DNA from: Ornithinibacillus sp047228935
GTDB taxonomy: Bacteria > Bacillota > Bacilli > Bacillales > Amphibacillaceae
Assembly: GCF_047228935.1 (NCBI RefSeq)
Contig: NZ_JBFEGG010000005.1
Span: 78,753 to 142,752, forward strand
Length of the DNA stretch: 64,000 nt
Direction of reading: 5' to 3'
Shown here piece by piece: positions 47,540 through 56,413 of the stretch (within the stretch, counting starts at the first letter, position 1; every line of letters starts with the position of its first letter). The position numbers and the translations under genes are program-made. Below the pieces are notes generated by a model. The model was not told where the DNA came from. It made no database searches and was given only the letters and a program-made list of their open reading frames with translations.

Positions 47540-48589
47540 ATGAAAAACTGGAAATTTCTCAGTATCATGTTTATCATACTTATTTTTGTTCTTGCAGCAT
47601 GTGGAGGGAATGACGAGTCATCTAATGATGAAGCAGCAAATGCTAATGAACAAACAGGTAATAACGAAGCAAGTGAAGGGGATACAGAAGATGCGAGTTC
47701 TATATATCCTTTGACAGTTTCTCCTACCGTTGGTTCAAGTGAAAGTAGAGATGGAAGTGAATCCTATACTTTTGAGGATGTAACATTTGATTCCATGCCT
47801 AAAAATATTGTCGTGTTTGACTATGGTTTCTTAGATACATTAGATGCACTTGGAGTGGAAGGAATCGTTGGGGTTGCAAAAGACTCTTCATTACCGGAAC
47901 ACCTTGAGAAATTTTCAAGTGACGAGTATGCAAGTATTGGTACATTAAAGGAACCGTTGCTTGAAGATATCGCAGCTTTAGAACCAGATGTTATCTTTAT
48001 ATCTGGTCGTCAAGCAGCATACTATGATCAATTAAAAGAGATTACACCAAACGTAGTATTCGTTGGAACACAAGAAGATGACTACTGGAACACGTTTATG
48101 GCTTCAGTAGATATCGCAGCTAAAATGTTTGGAAAAGAAGCAGAAGCTGAAGAATATCTTGCTAAGTTTGATGCATCTTTAGAAGAAATTAAGAATTTAG
48201 CTGGAAATTATGAAAGCAGTTTAGTAACCATGTACAACGAAGGTAATTTATCTGGTTTTTCTACCAACTCTCGTTTTGGATATGTCTTTGATGTATATGG
48301 ATTCCAACCGGTGACAGAAGATATCGAATCTTCATCACATGGTTCAAACTTTGGATTTGAAGCAATTCTAGAATTTAATCCAGAAGTATTATTTGTAATT
48401 GACCGTACTGCTGCTATTGGTGGGGAGTCAAATATTGATAAAGATATGGAAAACGATATTATTAAACAAACCACTGCATTCCAAAATGATCGAATTATAT
48501 ACCTAGATGGTCCATTATGGTATTTAAGTGGTGGCGGGTTACAATCTGAACTTGCTAAAATTGATGAAATTCTTGCTGAATTAAAGTAG
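47540..48589 (+). CDS. yclQ: Ferric-siderophore substrate-binding lipoprotein (YclQ-like)
   Basis: 349 residues: lipoprotein signal with lipobox LAAC (Cys21), an acidic Asn/Glu-rich linker (about 24-60), then a class III binding-protein fold (about 80-345) with PKNIVVFDYGFLDTLDALGV and the long spanning helix. It captures the ferric siderophore at the cell surface for YclNOP. Compared with B. subtilis YclQ (317) the extra length is in the linker. It has its own promoter and Fur site, so more binding protein than permease can be made. Confidence 0.92.
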   Translation: MKNWKFLSIMFIILIFVLAACGGNDESSNDEAANANEQTGNNEASEGDTEDASSIYPLTVSPTVGSSESRDGSESYTFEDVTFDSMPKNIVVFDYGFLDTLDALGVEGIVGVAKDSSLPEHLEKFSSDEYASIGTLKEPLLEDIAALEPDVIFISGRQAAYYDQLKEITPNVVFVGTQEDDYWNTFMASVDIAAKMFGKEAEAEEYLAKFDASLEEIKNLAGNYESSLVTMYNEGNLSGFSTNSRFGYVFDVYGFQPVTEDIESSSHGSNFGFEAILEFNPEVLFVIDRTAAIGGESNIDKDMENDIIKQTTAFQNDRIIYLDGPLWYLSGGGLQSELAKIDEILAELK

Positions 48590-48605
48590 AACAATCAGGC
48601 CTTTT

Positions 48606-48654
48606 AAAAGCTCTCACAAGTTAGTGGAAAACTGACTTTCTGAGAGCTTTTTTT
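48606..48654 (+). terminator. Terminator of yclQ
   Basis: AAAAGCTCTCA (48606-48616) pairs with TGAGAGCTTTT (48641-48651), with an inner AAGTTAGT/ACTGACTT helix, then more T. Confidence 0.88.
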
Positions 48655-48804
48655 CTTGCTATTTAACTTCTCAAGGTATGATAAATGTTATAAGTGTAAT
48701 CCTAGAATGGAGTAGACAGTTGATTATGAAATATCCCACTTTCTTGCATTAGACGCCTAAAATGTGATTGAATAGAACTACAACTTTAAGAAATGAGGTA
48801 TAGC

Positions 48805-49491
48805 ATGAAAAAATTATTAAGCTTCATAATGTTGGGTTTAATTGCTTTATTAGTTGCATGTGGAGATGATAAAGAAGACAAAGCACAAGAGACGATACAA
48901 CCTCAAGATATTAAGATGGAAGAAGACGAGAAAGTGGCTGATGACGAAATTGTTATTAGCATTAATGATACAGAAATAGATGGCAAGCGTTATAACACAG
49001 TTTATTTGCAAACGAAAATTCGTGCAAGTCAATATGGACAAGATATTGAGGATAAGGAAAACTTAAAAGAAATCACGCTAAATGAAATTATTGCACAAGA
49101 GTTAATAAAGCAAGATGCAGAAAAACAAGGTGTTAAAGTTTCTGAGGAAGAAGTACAAGAAGAGTTCGATACATTAAAAGAAGAGAATGCAGACCAATTT
49201 GACTCATACTTGGAAACATACTCTATTACAGAGGAATTACTAAAAGAACAAATTCGTTTTTCACAAACGTTAAGTAAGTATACAGAAGAACAAATTGAGA
49301 TTGAAGATGTTACAGAAGATGACATTAAAGAAACGTATGAACAATTAAAGAAAGAGAATGAAAACATCATGTCATTTGAAGAGGCTGAGCCTATTATTAA
49401 GCAGCAACTTACTCAGCAACGTGAAGCAAATGCCCTTCAGGTGAAGGTTGAGGAACTGATGAAAGAAGCGGATATTAAGAAAAATATTTAA
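48805..49491 (+). CDS. SurA N-terminal-domain lipoprotein, putative extracytoplasmic chaperone
   Basis: 228 residues from the chosen start: lipobox LVAC (Cys19), an acidic linker, then a long helical SurA_N-like domain (about 45-200; VISINDTEIDGKRYNTVYLQ, ITLNEIIAQELIKQDAEKQG, VSEEEVQEEFD). A PPIase (parvulin) domain, present in PrsA, is absent, so this would be a holdase-type chaperone without isomerase activity. ATG 48805 follows GAGGTATAGC; the frame opens at 48793. It is independent of yclQ, from which it is separated by a terminator. Confidence 0.78.
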   Translation: MKKLLSFIMLGLIALLVACGDDKEDKAQETIQPQDIKMEEDEKVADDEIVISINDTEIDGKRYNTVYLQTKIRASQYGQDIEDKENLKEITLNEIIAQELIKQDAEKQGVKVSEEEVQEEFDTLKEENADQFDSYLETYSITEELLKEQIRFSQTLSKYTEEQIEIEDVTEDDIKETYEQLKKENENIMSFEEAEPIIKQQLTQQREANALQVKVEELMKEADIKKNI

Positions 49492-49520
49492 TATCTAATT
49501 AACACTGGTTACATACTATG

Positions 49521-49546
49521 AAAGCTTGGGGGACCCCAAGCTTTTT
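49521..49546. terminator. Terminator between SurA-N lipoprotein gene and the his-linked kinase gene
   Basis: AAAGCTTGGGG (49521-49531), GA loop region, CCCCAAGCTTTTT (49534-49546). Confidence 0.88.
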
Positions 49547-49560
49547 CTACTTCTTTATCT

Positions 49561-50085
49561 TTAATGCTGCTCTTTAACAATTTCTCCCTCCTGTGAAGGT
49601 GGTTCGAAACCATTTAAGAAAGATGTTAGTATATCTTCAGTAATAGGAAAAGCTGCATTTGCGTCAAATCTTTTACTCCGTACGTCTAACCGTTTGCGCA
49701 GTACTTCTGGGCTAGCCTTCATATAAATCAATTTCCATTCACCGCCAGCATTTTCGATGAGTTGTTTATAATTGTCTCGCTTCGCCTTTTGCCAAAAACT
49801 AAAATCGATTACGACCTTTCGTTTCTCATGAATAAGACTAATCAGTTGATTTCGAAGCTTGTCTTCAGCCTCCATTTTATATTCTTCATATTTCTTAGGA
49901 TGATAGTCTATTCCATAACGTCCATGATCCTTCCAAATCTCTTCATCAATGGAGAGGCGAATAAATCCTTCTTTTTCTAATTGTTGTGCGAAAGTAGTTT
50001 TACCTGAACCTGCAATCCCGCACATCAAGATAATTAAAGGAGTTTGCGTCTTTTGTTTTATTATTTCTTTCATATTTTCACTCAT
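49561..50085 (-). CDS. AAA-type ATP-binding protein, putative small-molecule or tRNA kinase
   Basis: 174 residues. Walker A GIAGSGKTTFA (about 23-33), then LSIDEEIWKDHG with the acidic residues that typify zeta-toxin/polynucleotide-kinase-like P-loop proteins, and a lid region RKRLDVRSKRFDANAAFP. Substrate unknown. Chloramphenicol-phosphotransferase or gluconate-kinase-like roles are possible. It lies 51 nt downstream of hisC on the same strand with no terminator between, so it may be the last cistron of the his operon. Confidence 0.75.
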   Translation of the reverse strand: MSENMKEIIKQKTQTPLIILMCGIAGSGKTTFAQQLEKEGFIRLSIDEEIWKDHGRYGIDYHPKKYEEYKMEAEDKLRNQLISLIHEKRKVVIDFSFWQKAKRDNYKQLIENAGGEWKLIYMKASPEVLRKRLDVRSKRFDANAAFPITEDILTSFLNGFEPPSQEGEIVKEQH

Positions 50086-50136
50086 CTTAAGCCCTCTTTG
50101 GTTCTTTAATTTACAAGTATTGTATCACAGTAACTC

Positions 50137-51201
50137 TCAACCGGAATCTACAATATTTATTAATTTGTCTATTAAAAATTCCATATCTTGAGGAGTTCCA
50201 ATTGTTAATCTAATAAAGTTCTCAATTGGTTTCTTCGCGAAATGCCTTACTAAAATTCCGTTTTCTTTAAGCTTTACATACAATTGCTCGCCGGAAATAC
50301 GTTGGTGGGAGATAAATACAAAATTGGCTTGTGATGGTAATACTTGAAATCCGAGCTTAACTAACTCAGTTGAAACCCAATTGCGAGTTTTAATTACTTT
50401 ATCGGTAATTTCGTCATAATAGTTAGTAGCATCTATAGCTGCGATTGCACCTCTCATTGCAAGACGGTCAATTGTATAGGAGTTAAAGGAGTTTTTAATT
50501 TTTTCTAACCCCTCGATTAACTCATGATTCCCAATAGCAAAGCCTACCCTTAACCCTGCGAGCGATTTAGACTTCGATGTTGTTTGAATCACGAGTAAAT
50601 TCGGGTATTTGTGTATAAGCTGCACAGCCGATTCTTTTGCAAAATCAATATATGCTTCATCAATGATAACGATTTTTTCACTATTGTGGACAAGGATTTC
50701 CTCTACCTGGTCTAAAGGCAACAGTATACCTGTCGGTGCATTGGGATTAGGGAAGATCACACCACCTTTAGAATGATGGAAGGAGCTTGTGTTTAATGTA
50801 AAGTCTTTGTTTAGCTCGACCTCTTCATAAGGTATGTTGAAAAGTTTGGCATAGGCTGTGTAAAAGCTATACGTTATATTAGGGAATAGTATTTTTTTAC
50901 CAGGTTCGAAAAAGGCCATGAATGAAAAGGCAAGTACCTCATCCGAACCATTCCCAACAAATATATTTTCTTTATTTACATTATTTAATTGCGCAATTCT
51001 TTCCTTTAAATCATCAACAGTCGGAGATGGATAGAGCCTTAATGAATCACCAAGTTCATCTTGTATTGCTTTAATAACAGACTCAGCTGGTGGATAAGGA
51101 TTTTCATTCGTATTTAGTTTGATCATCTTTGTATGATATACTTGTTCTCCTGGTACATAAGGGTCAGTACGATTAACCATGGAACTCCAATATTTGCTCA
51201 T
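50137..51201 (-). CDS. hisC: Histidinol-phosphate aminotransferase
   Basis: PLP enzyme converting imidazole-acetol phosphate to histidinol phosphate. 354 residues, class I/II aminotransferase: LNTNENPYPP (about 29-38), NGSDEVLAF (about 84-92), FPNPNAPTG (about 149-157), VIDEAYIDF (about 175-183) and the PLP lysine in TTSKSKSLAGLRVG (about 208-221). It lies one base after hisIE, at the end of the his cluster, unlike B. subtilis where hisC sits in the trp region. In such bacteria one enzyme often also serves aromatic amino acid transamination. Confidence 0.92.
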   Translation of the reverse strand: MSKYWSSMVNRTDPYVPGEQVYHTKMIKLNTNENPYPPAESVIKAIQDELGDSLRLYPSPTVDDLKERIAQLNNVNKENIFVGNGSDEVLAFSFMAFFEPGKKILFPNITYSFYTAYAKLFNIPYEEVELNKDFTLNTSSFHHSKGGVIFPNPNAPTGILLPLDQVEEILVHNSEKIVIIDEAYIDFAKESAVQLIHKYPNLLVIQTTSKSKSLAGLRVGFAIGNHELIEGLEKIKNSFNSYTIDRLAMRGAIAAIDATNYYDEITDKVIKTRNWVSTELVKLGFQVLPSQANFVFISHQRISGEQLYVKLKENGILVRHFAKKPIENFIRLTIGTPQDMEFLIDKLINIVDSG

Positions 51202-51202
51202 A

Positions 51203-51835
51203 TTATTTCCCCGCTTTTGAGAGATGTCTTCTTGTTAGCTCTTCTTTAATATCAGTTACTGTGATTCCCATTAATTCCATCAAAACTAGCACATGATAGG
51301 TAAGGTCAGATATTTCCCAGATTGTTTCTTTGTTATCAAGATTTTTTGCACCGATGATGACTTCACTAGTTTCTTCTCCAACTTTTTTAAGAATTTTATC
51401 CATACCTTCTCGGAATAGGTATGAAGTATAGGAATCATCTGATGACTCCATTTTTCTATTTTTGATTATTGCTGTTATATCATGAATGATAGAATAAGAA
51501 GATTCCTTTTCTTGGTATAAGGTATTGTGGAAGCAAGTTTGCTCTCCAGTATGGCAAGCAGGTCCGAGTGGTTCTACTTTAATCAAGAGACTATCAGCGT
51601 CACAATCGTATTGAATTTGCTGAACGATTTGTTTATTACCCGACGTAGCTCCTTTATTCCAGAGTTCTTTTCTACTTCTAGAGTAAAACCATGTTTCTTT
51701 CGTCTCAATTGTTCTTCTTAAAGATTGTTGATTCATATAGGCTAACATTAAGACTTCGCCTGTCGATTGGTCCTGAATGATAGCGGGTATTAAACGACTG
51801 TTTGAAAATAGCTTCTGTTCATCTAAATTGTCCAT
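51203..51835 (-). CDS. hisI: Bifunctional phosphoribosyl-AMP cyclohydrolase/phosphoribosyl-ATP pyrophosphatase
   Basis: Catalyses steps two and three of histidine synthesis. 210 residues: HisI domain (about 1-110) with MLAYMNQQSLRRTIET and the zinc/metal cysteines in DCDADSLL and GPACHTGEQTCF; HisE domain (about 118-208) with KILKKVGEETSEVIIGAK, whose glutamates bind Mg. Its start codon overlaps the hisF stop by one base and its end lies one base before hisC. Confidence 0.95.
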   Translation of the reverse strand: MDNLDEQKLFSNSRLIPAIIQDQSTGEVLMLAYMNQQSLRRTIETKETWFYSRSRKELWNKGATSGNKQIVQQIQYDCDADSLLIKVEPLGPACHTGEQTCFHNTLYQEKESSYSIIHDITAIIKNRKMESSDDSYTSYLFREGMDKILKKVGEETSEVIIGAKNLDNKETIWEISDLTYHVLVLMELMGITVTDIKEELTRRHLSKAGK

Positions 51836-52599
51836 TAAGAAACACTCCTTATAGGGATGTTTTGTTGTGCTAGATAGTTTTTTAGTACAGGTATTCTGAT
51901 CAGGTCATAGTGGAAGACGGAAGCAGCAAGTGCAGCATCAGCGATATTATTGTCTAACACTTGTTGAAAATGTAAGAGACTTCCTGCACCGCCGCTAGCA
52001 ACAATCGGGATATTTACTCTCTCAGCAATTGCTTTAGTAAGAGAAAGGTTGTAACCATTTTTTACACCGTCTACATCAATCGAGTTAATCACAAGTTCGC
52101 CTGCACCAAGCTGCTCCCCTCTAACTGCCCAATCAATTGCATCTAATCCTGTATTTTTCCTACCTCCATTTTGAAATACGTGCCATTTTCCAGGCTCTAT
52201 TTCCTTTGCGTCGACGGATAATACAATACACTGCGTACCGAACTTTGTGGCTGCCTCTTCAATTAGAGTCGGATTTGTAATGGCGGCACTATTGATGGAA
52301 ACTTTGTCCGCTCCAGAATGAAGTAATCGGTATATATCAGCAACCGTCCGAATTCCTCCACCAACCATAAATGGAATGTTGATGTTGGTAGCTACTTTCT
52401 CAACTATATCTAAAAAGATGTTTCTTTCTTCGTTTGATGCGGTAATATCATAAAATACGAGTTCGTCTGCACCTTCTTTGTTGTAGCGGATTGCTAATTC
52501 TACCGGGTCAGCCACATCTTGTATATTTTGAAATTTCGTCCCCTTCACAACTCTTCCTTTGTCCACATCAAGGCAAGGTATAATTCGTTTAGCCAACAT
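51835..52599 (-). CDS. hisF: Imidazole glycerol phosphate synthase, cyclase subunit
   Basis: 254 residues, TIM barrel. CLDVDKGRVVKG (about 9-20) holds the catalytic Asp11, SVDAKE (about 128-133) the Asp130; phosphate sites VGGGIRT and ASGGAGS are present. It uses ammonia from HisH to make IGP and AICAR. It overlaps hisA by 11 nt. Confidence 0.96.
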   Translation of the reverse strand: MLAKRIIPCLDVDKGRVVKGTKFQNIQDVADPVELAIRYNKEGADELVFYDITASNEERNIFLDIVEKVATNINIPFMVGGGIRTVADIYRLLHSGADKVSINSAAITNPTLIEEAATKFGTQCIVLSVDAKEIEPGKWHVFQNGGRKNTGLDAIDWAVRGEQLGAGELVINSIDVDGVKNGYNLSLTKAIAERVNIPIVASGGAGSLLHFQQVLDNNIADAALAASVFHYDLIRIPVLKNYLAQQNIPIRSVS

Positions 52600-53311
52600 C
52601 TTGCGTAACCTCCAGAAGTTCTGTTAGATCAATACTATTGTCATATAACGCTTTTCCAATAATGGCACCATATAGTTTCATTTCTTTAAGCTTCTTTACA
52701 TCTTCTAAAGTCGTAATTCCTCCTGAAGCAATTACTTGAATAGAAGTAGCGTTTTGGATCACTTGTAGTTCCTTGAAATTTGGACCTTGTAACATACCAT
52801 CCTTCAAAATATCCGTATAAATAATCTTCTGTACACCAATTTCCTCTAACTGTTTTAATAGGTCTATTGCTAATACATTACTTACCTTAAGCCATCCATC
52901 TGTAGCGACTAATCCGTTTCGAGCATCGATGGAAACAGCAATTTTTTCTTTGAAACGATTAACTGCCAAATTAAGAAGGCGAGGGTTTTTCATTGCTGAC
53001 GTTCCGAGAATGACACGCTCAACGCCAATCGATAAATAATCTTCTATCTGCTCTATGCTTCGAACTCCACCTCCGACTTGGATTGGAATGTCCGTTTTTA
53101 TAGCAATCTCTTTAATCATGTCTCGGTTACTGGACTTCCCAGTCTTTGCACCATCTAAGTCCACAACATGTAAAGCGTCCGCGCCACGGGAGACCCATCT
53201 TTCGGCAATGTTTATAGGAGAGTCACCGTATATCTTTCCTTTAGCATAATCACCCTGTATAAGTCGAACACATTTGCCATTTAAAATATCAATCGCGGGA
53301 AAAAGAATCAT
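52589..53311 (-). CDS. hisA: ProFAR isomerase
   Basis: 240 residues, TIM barrel. FPAIDILNGKCVRL (4-17) with catalytic Asp8, and YTDILKDGM (about 165-173) with the second Asp; QVGGGVRS and ASGGITT phosphate loops. It converts ProFAR to PRFAR. It overlaps hisH by 4 nt (ATGA type) and hisF by 11 nt. Confidence 0.96.
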   Translation of the reverse strand: MILFPAIDILNGKCVRLIQGDYAKGKIYGDSPINIAERWVSRGADALHVVDLDGAKTGKSSNRDMIKEIAIKTDIPIQVGGGVRSIEQIEDYLSIGVERVILGTSAMKNPRLLNLAVNRFKEKIAVSIDARNGLVATDGWLKVSNVLAIDLLKQLEEIGVQKIIYTDILKDGMLQGPNFKELQVIQNATSIQVIASGGITTLEDVKKLKEMKLYGAIIGKALYDNSIDLTELLEVTQDVG

Positions 53312-53913
53312 AGGTACATCTCCTTAAAATTTGTTAAAAGCTGTATTCCAATATCGCTACTCTTCTCAGGATGAAATTGCATCCCAATAATGTTATTTTT
53401 TTGTACAAGTACAGGTATTTCCGTTCCATAAGAACAGTTAGCGATTACGTCATTTCCATCCACTTTATTTGCGTAATAAGAATGGACGAAATATACAAGC
53501 GGTTCAACTGGAAGGTTAGCCGTAATATCATTTTCTTGTATTACATTTAGGGAATTCCATCCCATATGAGGTACTTTAACTGTTGAAGGAATTCGTTCGA
53601 TTTGTCCCGTTAATAATCCAAGACCTTCTGAGTGTCCACCTTCCTTACTAGATTGATAGAATAGTTGCATCCCTAAGCAAATACCAAGAATAGGCTTCCC
53701 ATTAGTCACCTCTTGTTTAATAATTTCGTCAAGACCTGCATCCCTTAACTCGCGCATTGCATCTTGAAAAGAACCTACTCCAGGCAGAATAATCGCTTTA
53801 CTTTCTTTAATGAGCGTCTTATCTTGGGTTAATGTATTCGATATGTTTAGTTTAGATAATGTAAATTGAAGACTTTTAATGTTTCCTGCTCCATAATCAA
53901 TAATGGCAATCAT
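53308..53913 (-). CDS. hisH: Imidazole glycerol phosphate synthase, glutamine amidotransferase subunit
   Basis: 201 residues from the chosen start, class I glutamine amidotransferase: IIDYGAGNIKS (3-13), nucleophile elbow GICLGMQLF with Cys near 80, and QFHPEKS with the His-Glu pair. It delivers ammonia to HisF. The frame extends to 54030 inside hisB, but only ATG 53913 gives the conserved N-terminus and has AAAGGAG upstream (10 nt). Thus hisB and hisH are 19 nt apart, not overlapping. Confidence 0.95.
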   Translation of the reverse strand: MIAIIDYGAGNIKSLQFTLSKLNISNTLTQDKTLIKESKAIILPGVGSFQDAMRELRDAGLDEIIKQEVTNGKPILGICLGMQLFYQSSKEGGHSEGLGLLTGQIERIPSTVKVPHMGWNSLNVIQENDITANLPVEPLVYFVHSYYANKVDGNDVIANCSYGTEIPVLVQKNNIIGMQFHPEKSSDIGIQLLTNFKEMYL

Positions 53914-53932
53914 TTTTCCCAATCTCCTTTTA

Positions 53933-54517
53933 TTAAAGCGACCCTTTAGTAGAAGGGACCCCGACAATTCTCGGATTTTTACAGCTAGCGAAATCCAGTG
54001 CTCGGCCAAACCCTTTGAATATGGATTCAATAATATGGTGACTATTCCTTCCGTAAGACAAATTGATATGTAGATTAATCTGCGATTGATTTACGAAAGC
54101 CTGGAAGAATTCCTCGATAAGCTCCGTATCAAAGTTACCAACCTTGTCCTTTACTCCTTCCACATGGTAAACCAAGTAAGGTCTCCCACTAATGTCTACT
54201 GTTACAATTGATAATGCTTCATCCATTGGTGTTGTAATGGAAGCATAGCGGTTGATGCCTTCCTTATTTCCGATACATTCGTTAAATGCCTTTCCTAATA
54301 CAATTCCAATATCCTCCACGGTATGGTGTTGATCAACGTCTAAATCACCATGACATGTAAGAGATAAATCAAATAGTCCATGCTTAGCAAAAAGGGTAAG
54401 CATATGATCGAAAAAACCAACACCCGTTTGAATAGTAGAGGCACCACTTCCATCTAAGGAGAAATCCAATTGAATAGAAGTTTCCATCGTTTTGCGGATT
54501 AATGATGTTTGTCTCAT
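53933..54517 (-). CDS. hisB: Imidazoleglycerol-phosphate dehydratase
   Basis: 194 residues, the monofunctional form without the phosphatase domain; the phosphatase is supplied by hisJ. Metal-binding histidine clusters GVGFFDHMLTLFAKHG, DVDQHHTVEDIG and GRNSHHIIESIFKGFGRAL are all visible. It overlaps hisD by 4 nt. Confidence 0.96.
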   Translation of the reverse strand: MRQTSLIRKTMETSIQLDFSLDGSGASTIQTGVGFFDHMLTLFAKHGLFDLSLTCHGDLDVDQHHTVEDIGIVLGKAFNECIGNKEGINRYASITTPMDEALSIVTVDISGRPYLVYHVEGVKDKVGNFDTELIEEFFQAFVNQSQINLHINLSYGRNSHHIIESIFKGFGRALDFASCKNPRIVGVPSTKGSL

Positions 54518-55791
54518 GAGATTCCTCCCTTTCGTATTAATATCGATTTGGCATGGGCTTCGAGTCCTTCAGTCATAGCTAAGCAATCAATAGAATCAGC
54601 CACTTTTAGTAATTCCTGTTTGGAATAGTTGATAATACTGGATCGCTTGATAAAGTCATATACGCCTAATGGAGAGGAGAACTTCGCTGTTCCATTAGTT
54701 GGTAGTGTGTGATTAGGTCCTGCAAGATAGTCTCCTAGTGGTTCAGGAGAAAACGATCCTAAGAATATTGCACCAGCATGTTTTACTAGGGATAGTTTTT
54801 CTGATGGGCTTGAAACCATTAGTTGTAAATGTTCTGGCGCTATTTTATTTGCTAGATCAAATGCTTGTTTTTCGGAGTCAGCAAGAATGATCACTCCATT
54901 TTTTTGGATAGATGCTTGTGCAATTTTTTTTCGATTCAAACGAATTAGCTGCTTTTCAACTTCTGAAGCGATTTTTTCTGCTATTACGGAGTTAGTCGTA
55001 ATACAAATGGCTTTAGCTTCCTCATCATGCTCTGCCTGAGATAATAAGTCAGCAGCAACAAAAGCGGGATCAGCAGATTCATCTGCAATAATACAGATTT
55101 CACTTGGTCCAGCAATCATATCTATGGCAACATCACCATAAACCCATTTTTTAGCGCTTGCCACATAAGCATTCCCAGGTCCTACAATTTTATGGACCCT
55201 TTCAACCGTCTCGGTACCAAAGGTGAGAGCAGCGATGGCTTGTGCACCACCCATTTTATAAATTCGATTAACCTCTAGCATGGAGGCTGCTACTAAAACA
55301 TATGGATTAATCGTTCCATCTAACCTTGGGGGAGTGGCTATACTAATTGACTCCACCCCAGCAATCTTCGCTGGTATAACATTCATTAAGACGGTAGATG
55401 GGTAATTTGCTTTTCCACCTGGAACATAGACACCTACTTTCTCGATTGGTGTTATCATTTGTCCAAGAGTGACGCCGTCTTTTGGATTTATAAACCAGGA
55501 TGTTTCCTTCTGGTTCTGGTGAAAAGCTTCAATATTCTCTGCTGCTATACGGATGGACTCTATGAAACTTTTAGCCACTAAAGATTTTGCCTTTTCAATT
55601 TCTGCATTAGAGACGATAAAATTATCGATTACTGCACCATCAAATTTTTCGGTAAGTTCTTTTAATGCCTTATCTCTCTCTGTTCTAACTTTTTCTATAA
55701 TAGATTTAACTGTCATGTCTAGTTCTTCATGCTGTGTCTGTTTTTGGTTATCGATACTATATGAAAATTCATTTGCTGATAAAATTTTCAT
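54514..55791 (-). CDS. hisD: Histidinol dehydrogenase
   Basis: 425 residues from the chosen start; zinc-dependent, oxidises histidinol to histidine in two NAD steps. Motifs: YVPGGKANYPSTVLMNVIPA (about 121-140), GPGNAYVASAKK (about 207-218), IDMIAGPSEICI (about 225-236) and PNHTLPTNGTAKFSSPLG with catalytic residues. ATG 55791 has GGAGG 6 nt upstream; the frame opens at 55809. The start lies inside hisG (23-nt overlap). Confidence 0.95.
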   Translation of the reverse strand: MKILSANEFSYSIDNQKQTQHEELDMTVKSIIEKVRTERDKALKELTEKFDGAVIDNFIVSNAEIEKAKSLVAKSFIESIRIAAENIEAFHQNQKETSWFINPKDGVTLGQMITPIEKVGVYVPGGKANYPSTVLMNVIPAKIAGVESISIATPPRLDGTINPYVLVAASMLEVNRIYKMGGAQAIAALTFGTETVERVHKIVGPGNAYVASAKKWVYGDVAIDMIAGPSEICIIADESADPAFVAADLLSQAEHDEEAKAICITTNSVIAEKIASEVEKQLIRLNRKKIAQASIQKNGVIILADSEKQAFDLANKIAPEHLQLMVSSPSEKLSLVKHAGAIFLGSFSPEPLGDYLAGPNHTLPTNGTAKFSSPLGVYDFIKRSSIINYSKQELLKVADSIDCLAMTEGLEAHAKSILIRKGGIS

Positions 55792-56413
55792 CTTGATCCT
55801 CCAATGCATCTTGTATTTGTCGGATAAATGCTGTTATTTTGGTTGTTTTCGTTGCAAAACTTGCTTTATTCGTAATGAGTCTAGTGCTAATTTCCTCTAG
55901 TTCTTCAAGGACAATTAACCCATTCTCTTTAAGCGTCCTACCTGTTTCAACAATGTCAACGATGACATCAGCCATTCCAATGAGAGGGGCTAGTTCAACC
56001 GAGCCGTTTAGCTTAATAATTTCAGCTTGTATCCCCATTTTGCTGAAGTGAGCTTCCGCGATATGAGGATATTTTGATGCTACGACTAGTCGCTTTTTTT
56101 CAAGTACTTGCCGTTCTTTTCCCGCAATGACGAACTGACATTTTCCTTCCATTAAATCTAACATCTCATAGACATCCGCAGCAGTTTCTAATATATTATC
56201 CTTCCCGACAATTCCGAGATCTGCAGCTCCTTTTTCTACATAGGTTGGTACATCTACCGCTTTGACAAAAATCAGTTGAATTTGTTCGGTAGAATCATAG
56301 AATACGAGCTTTCTACTACTCTCGTGGAAGTCTTCAAAATAATATCCGGCTTTTTGCAGTAATTGAATTGTTCCGTTGACCGTTCTCCCTTTTGCTAATG
56401 CTAAGGTAATCAT
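55769..56413 (-). CDS. hisG: ATP phosphoribosyltransferase, short form catalytic subunit
   Basis: 214 residues, the short HisG lacking the C-terminal regulatory domain, which requires HisZ. It commits PRPP and ATP to histidine synthesis. Motifs: LALAKGRTVNGT (4-15), GAADLGIVGKD (about 58-68), and the PRPP loop DVIVDIVETGRTLKENGL (about 148-165). The start overlaps the hisZ stop by 4 nt, coupling the two subunits. Confidence 0.95.
   Translation of the reverse strand: MITLALAKGRTVNGTIQLLQKAGYYFEDFHESSRKLVFYDSTEQIQLIFVKAVDVPTYVEKGAADLGIVGKDNILETAADVYEMLDLMEGKCQFVIAGKERQVLEKKRLVVASKYPHIAEAHFSKMGIQAEIIKLNGSVELAPLIGMADVIVDIVETGRTLKENGLIVLEELEEISTRLITNKASFATKTTKITAFIRQIQDALEDQDENFISK

Noticed and set aside
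53914..54030. Long form of hisH overlapping hisB by about 100 nt
   Set aside because: The extra N-terminal residues are not hisH-like; ATG 53913 has its own AAAGGAG and gives the conserved start.
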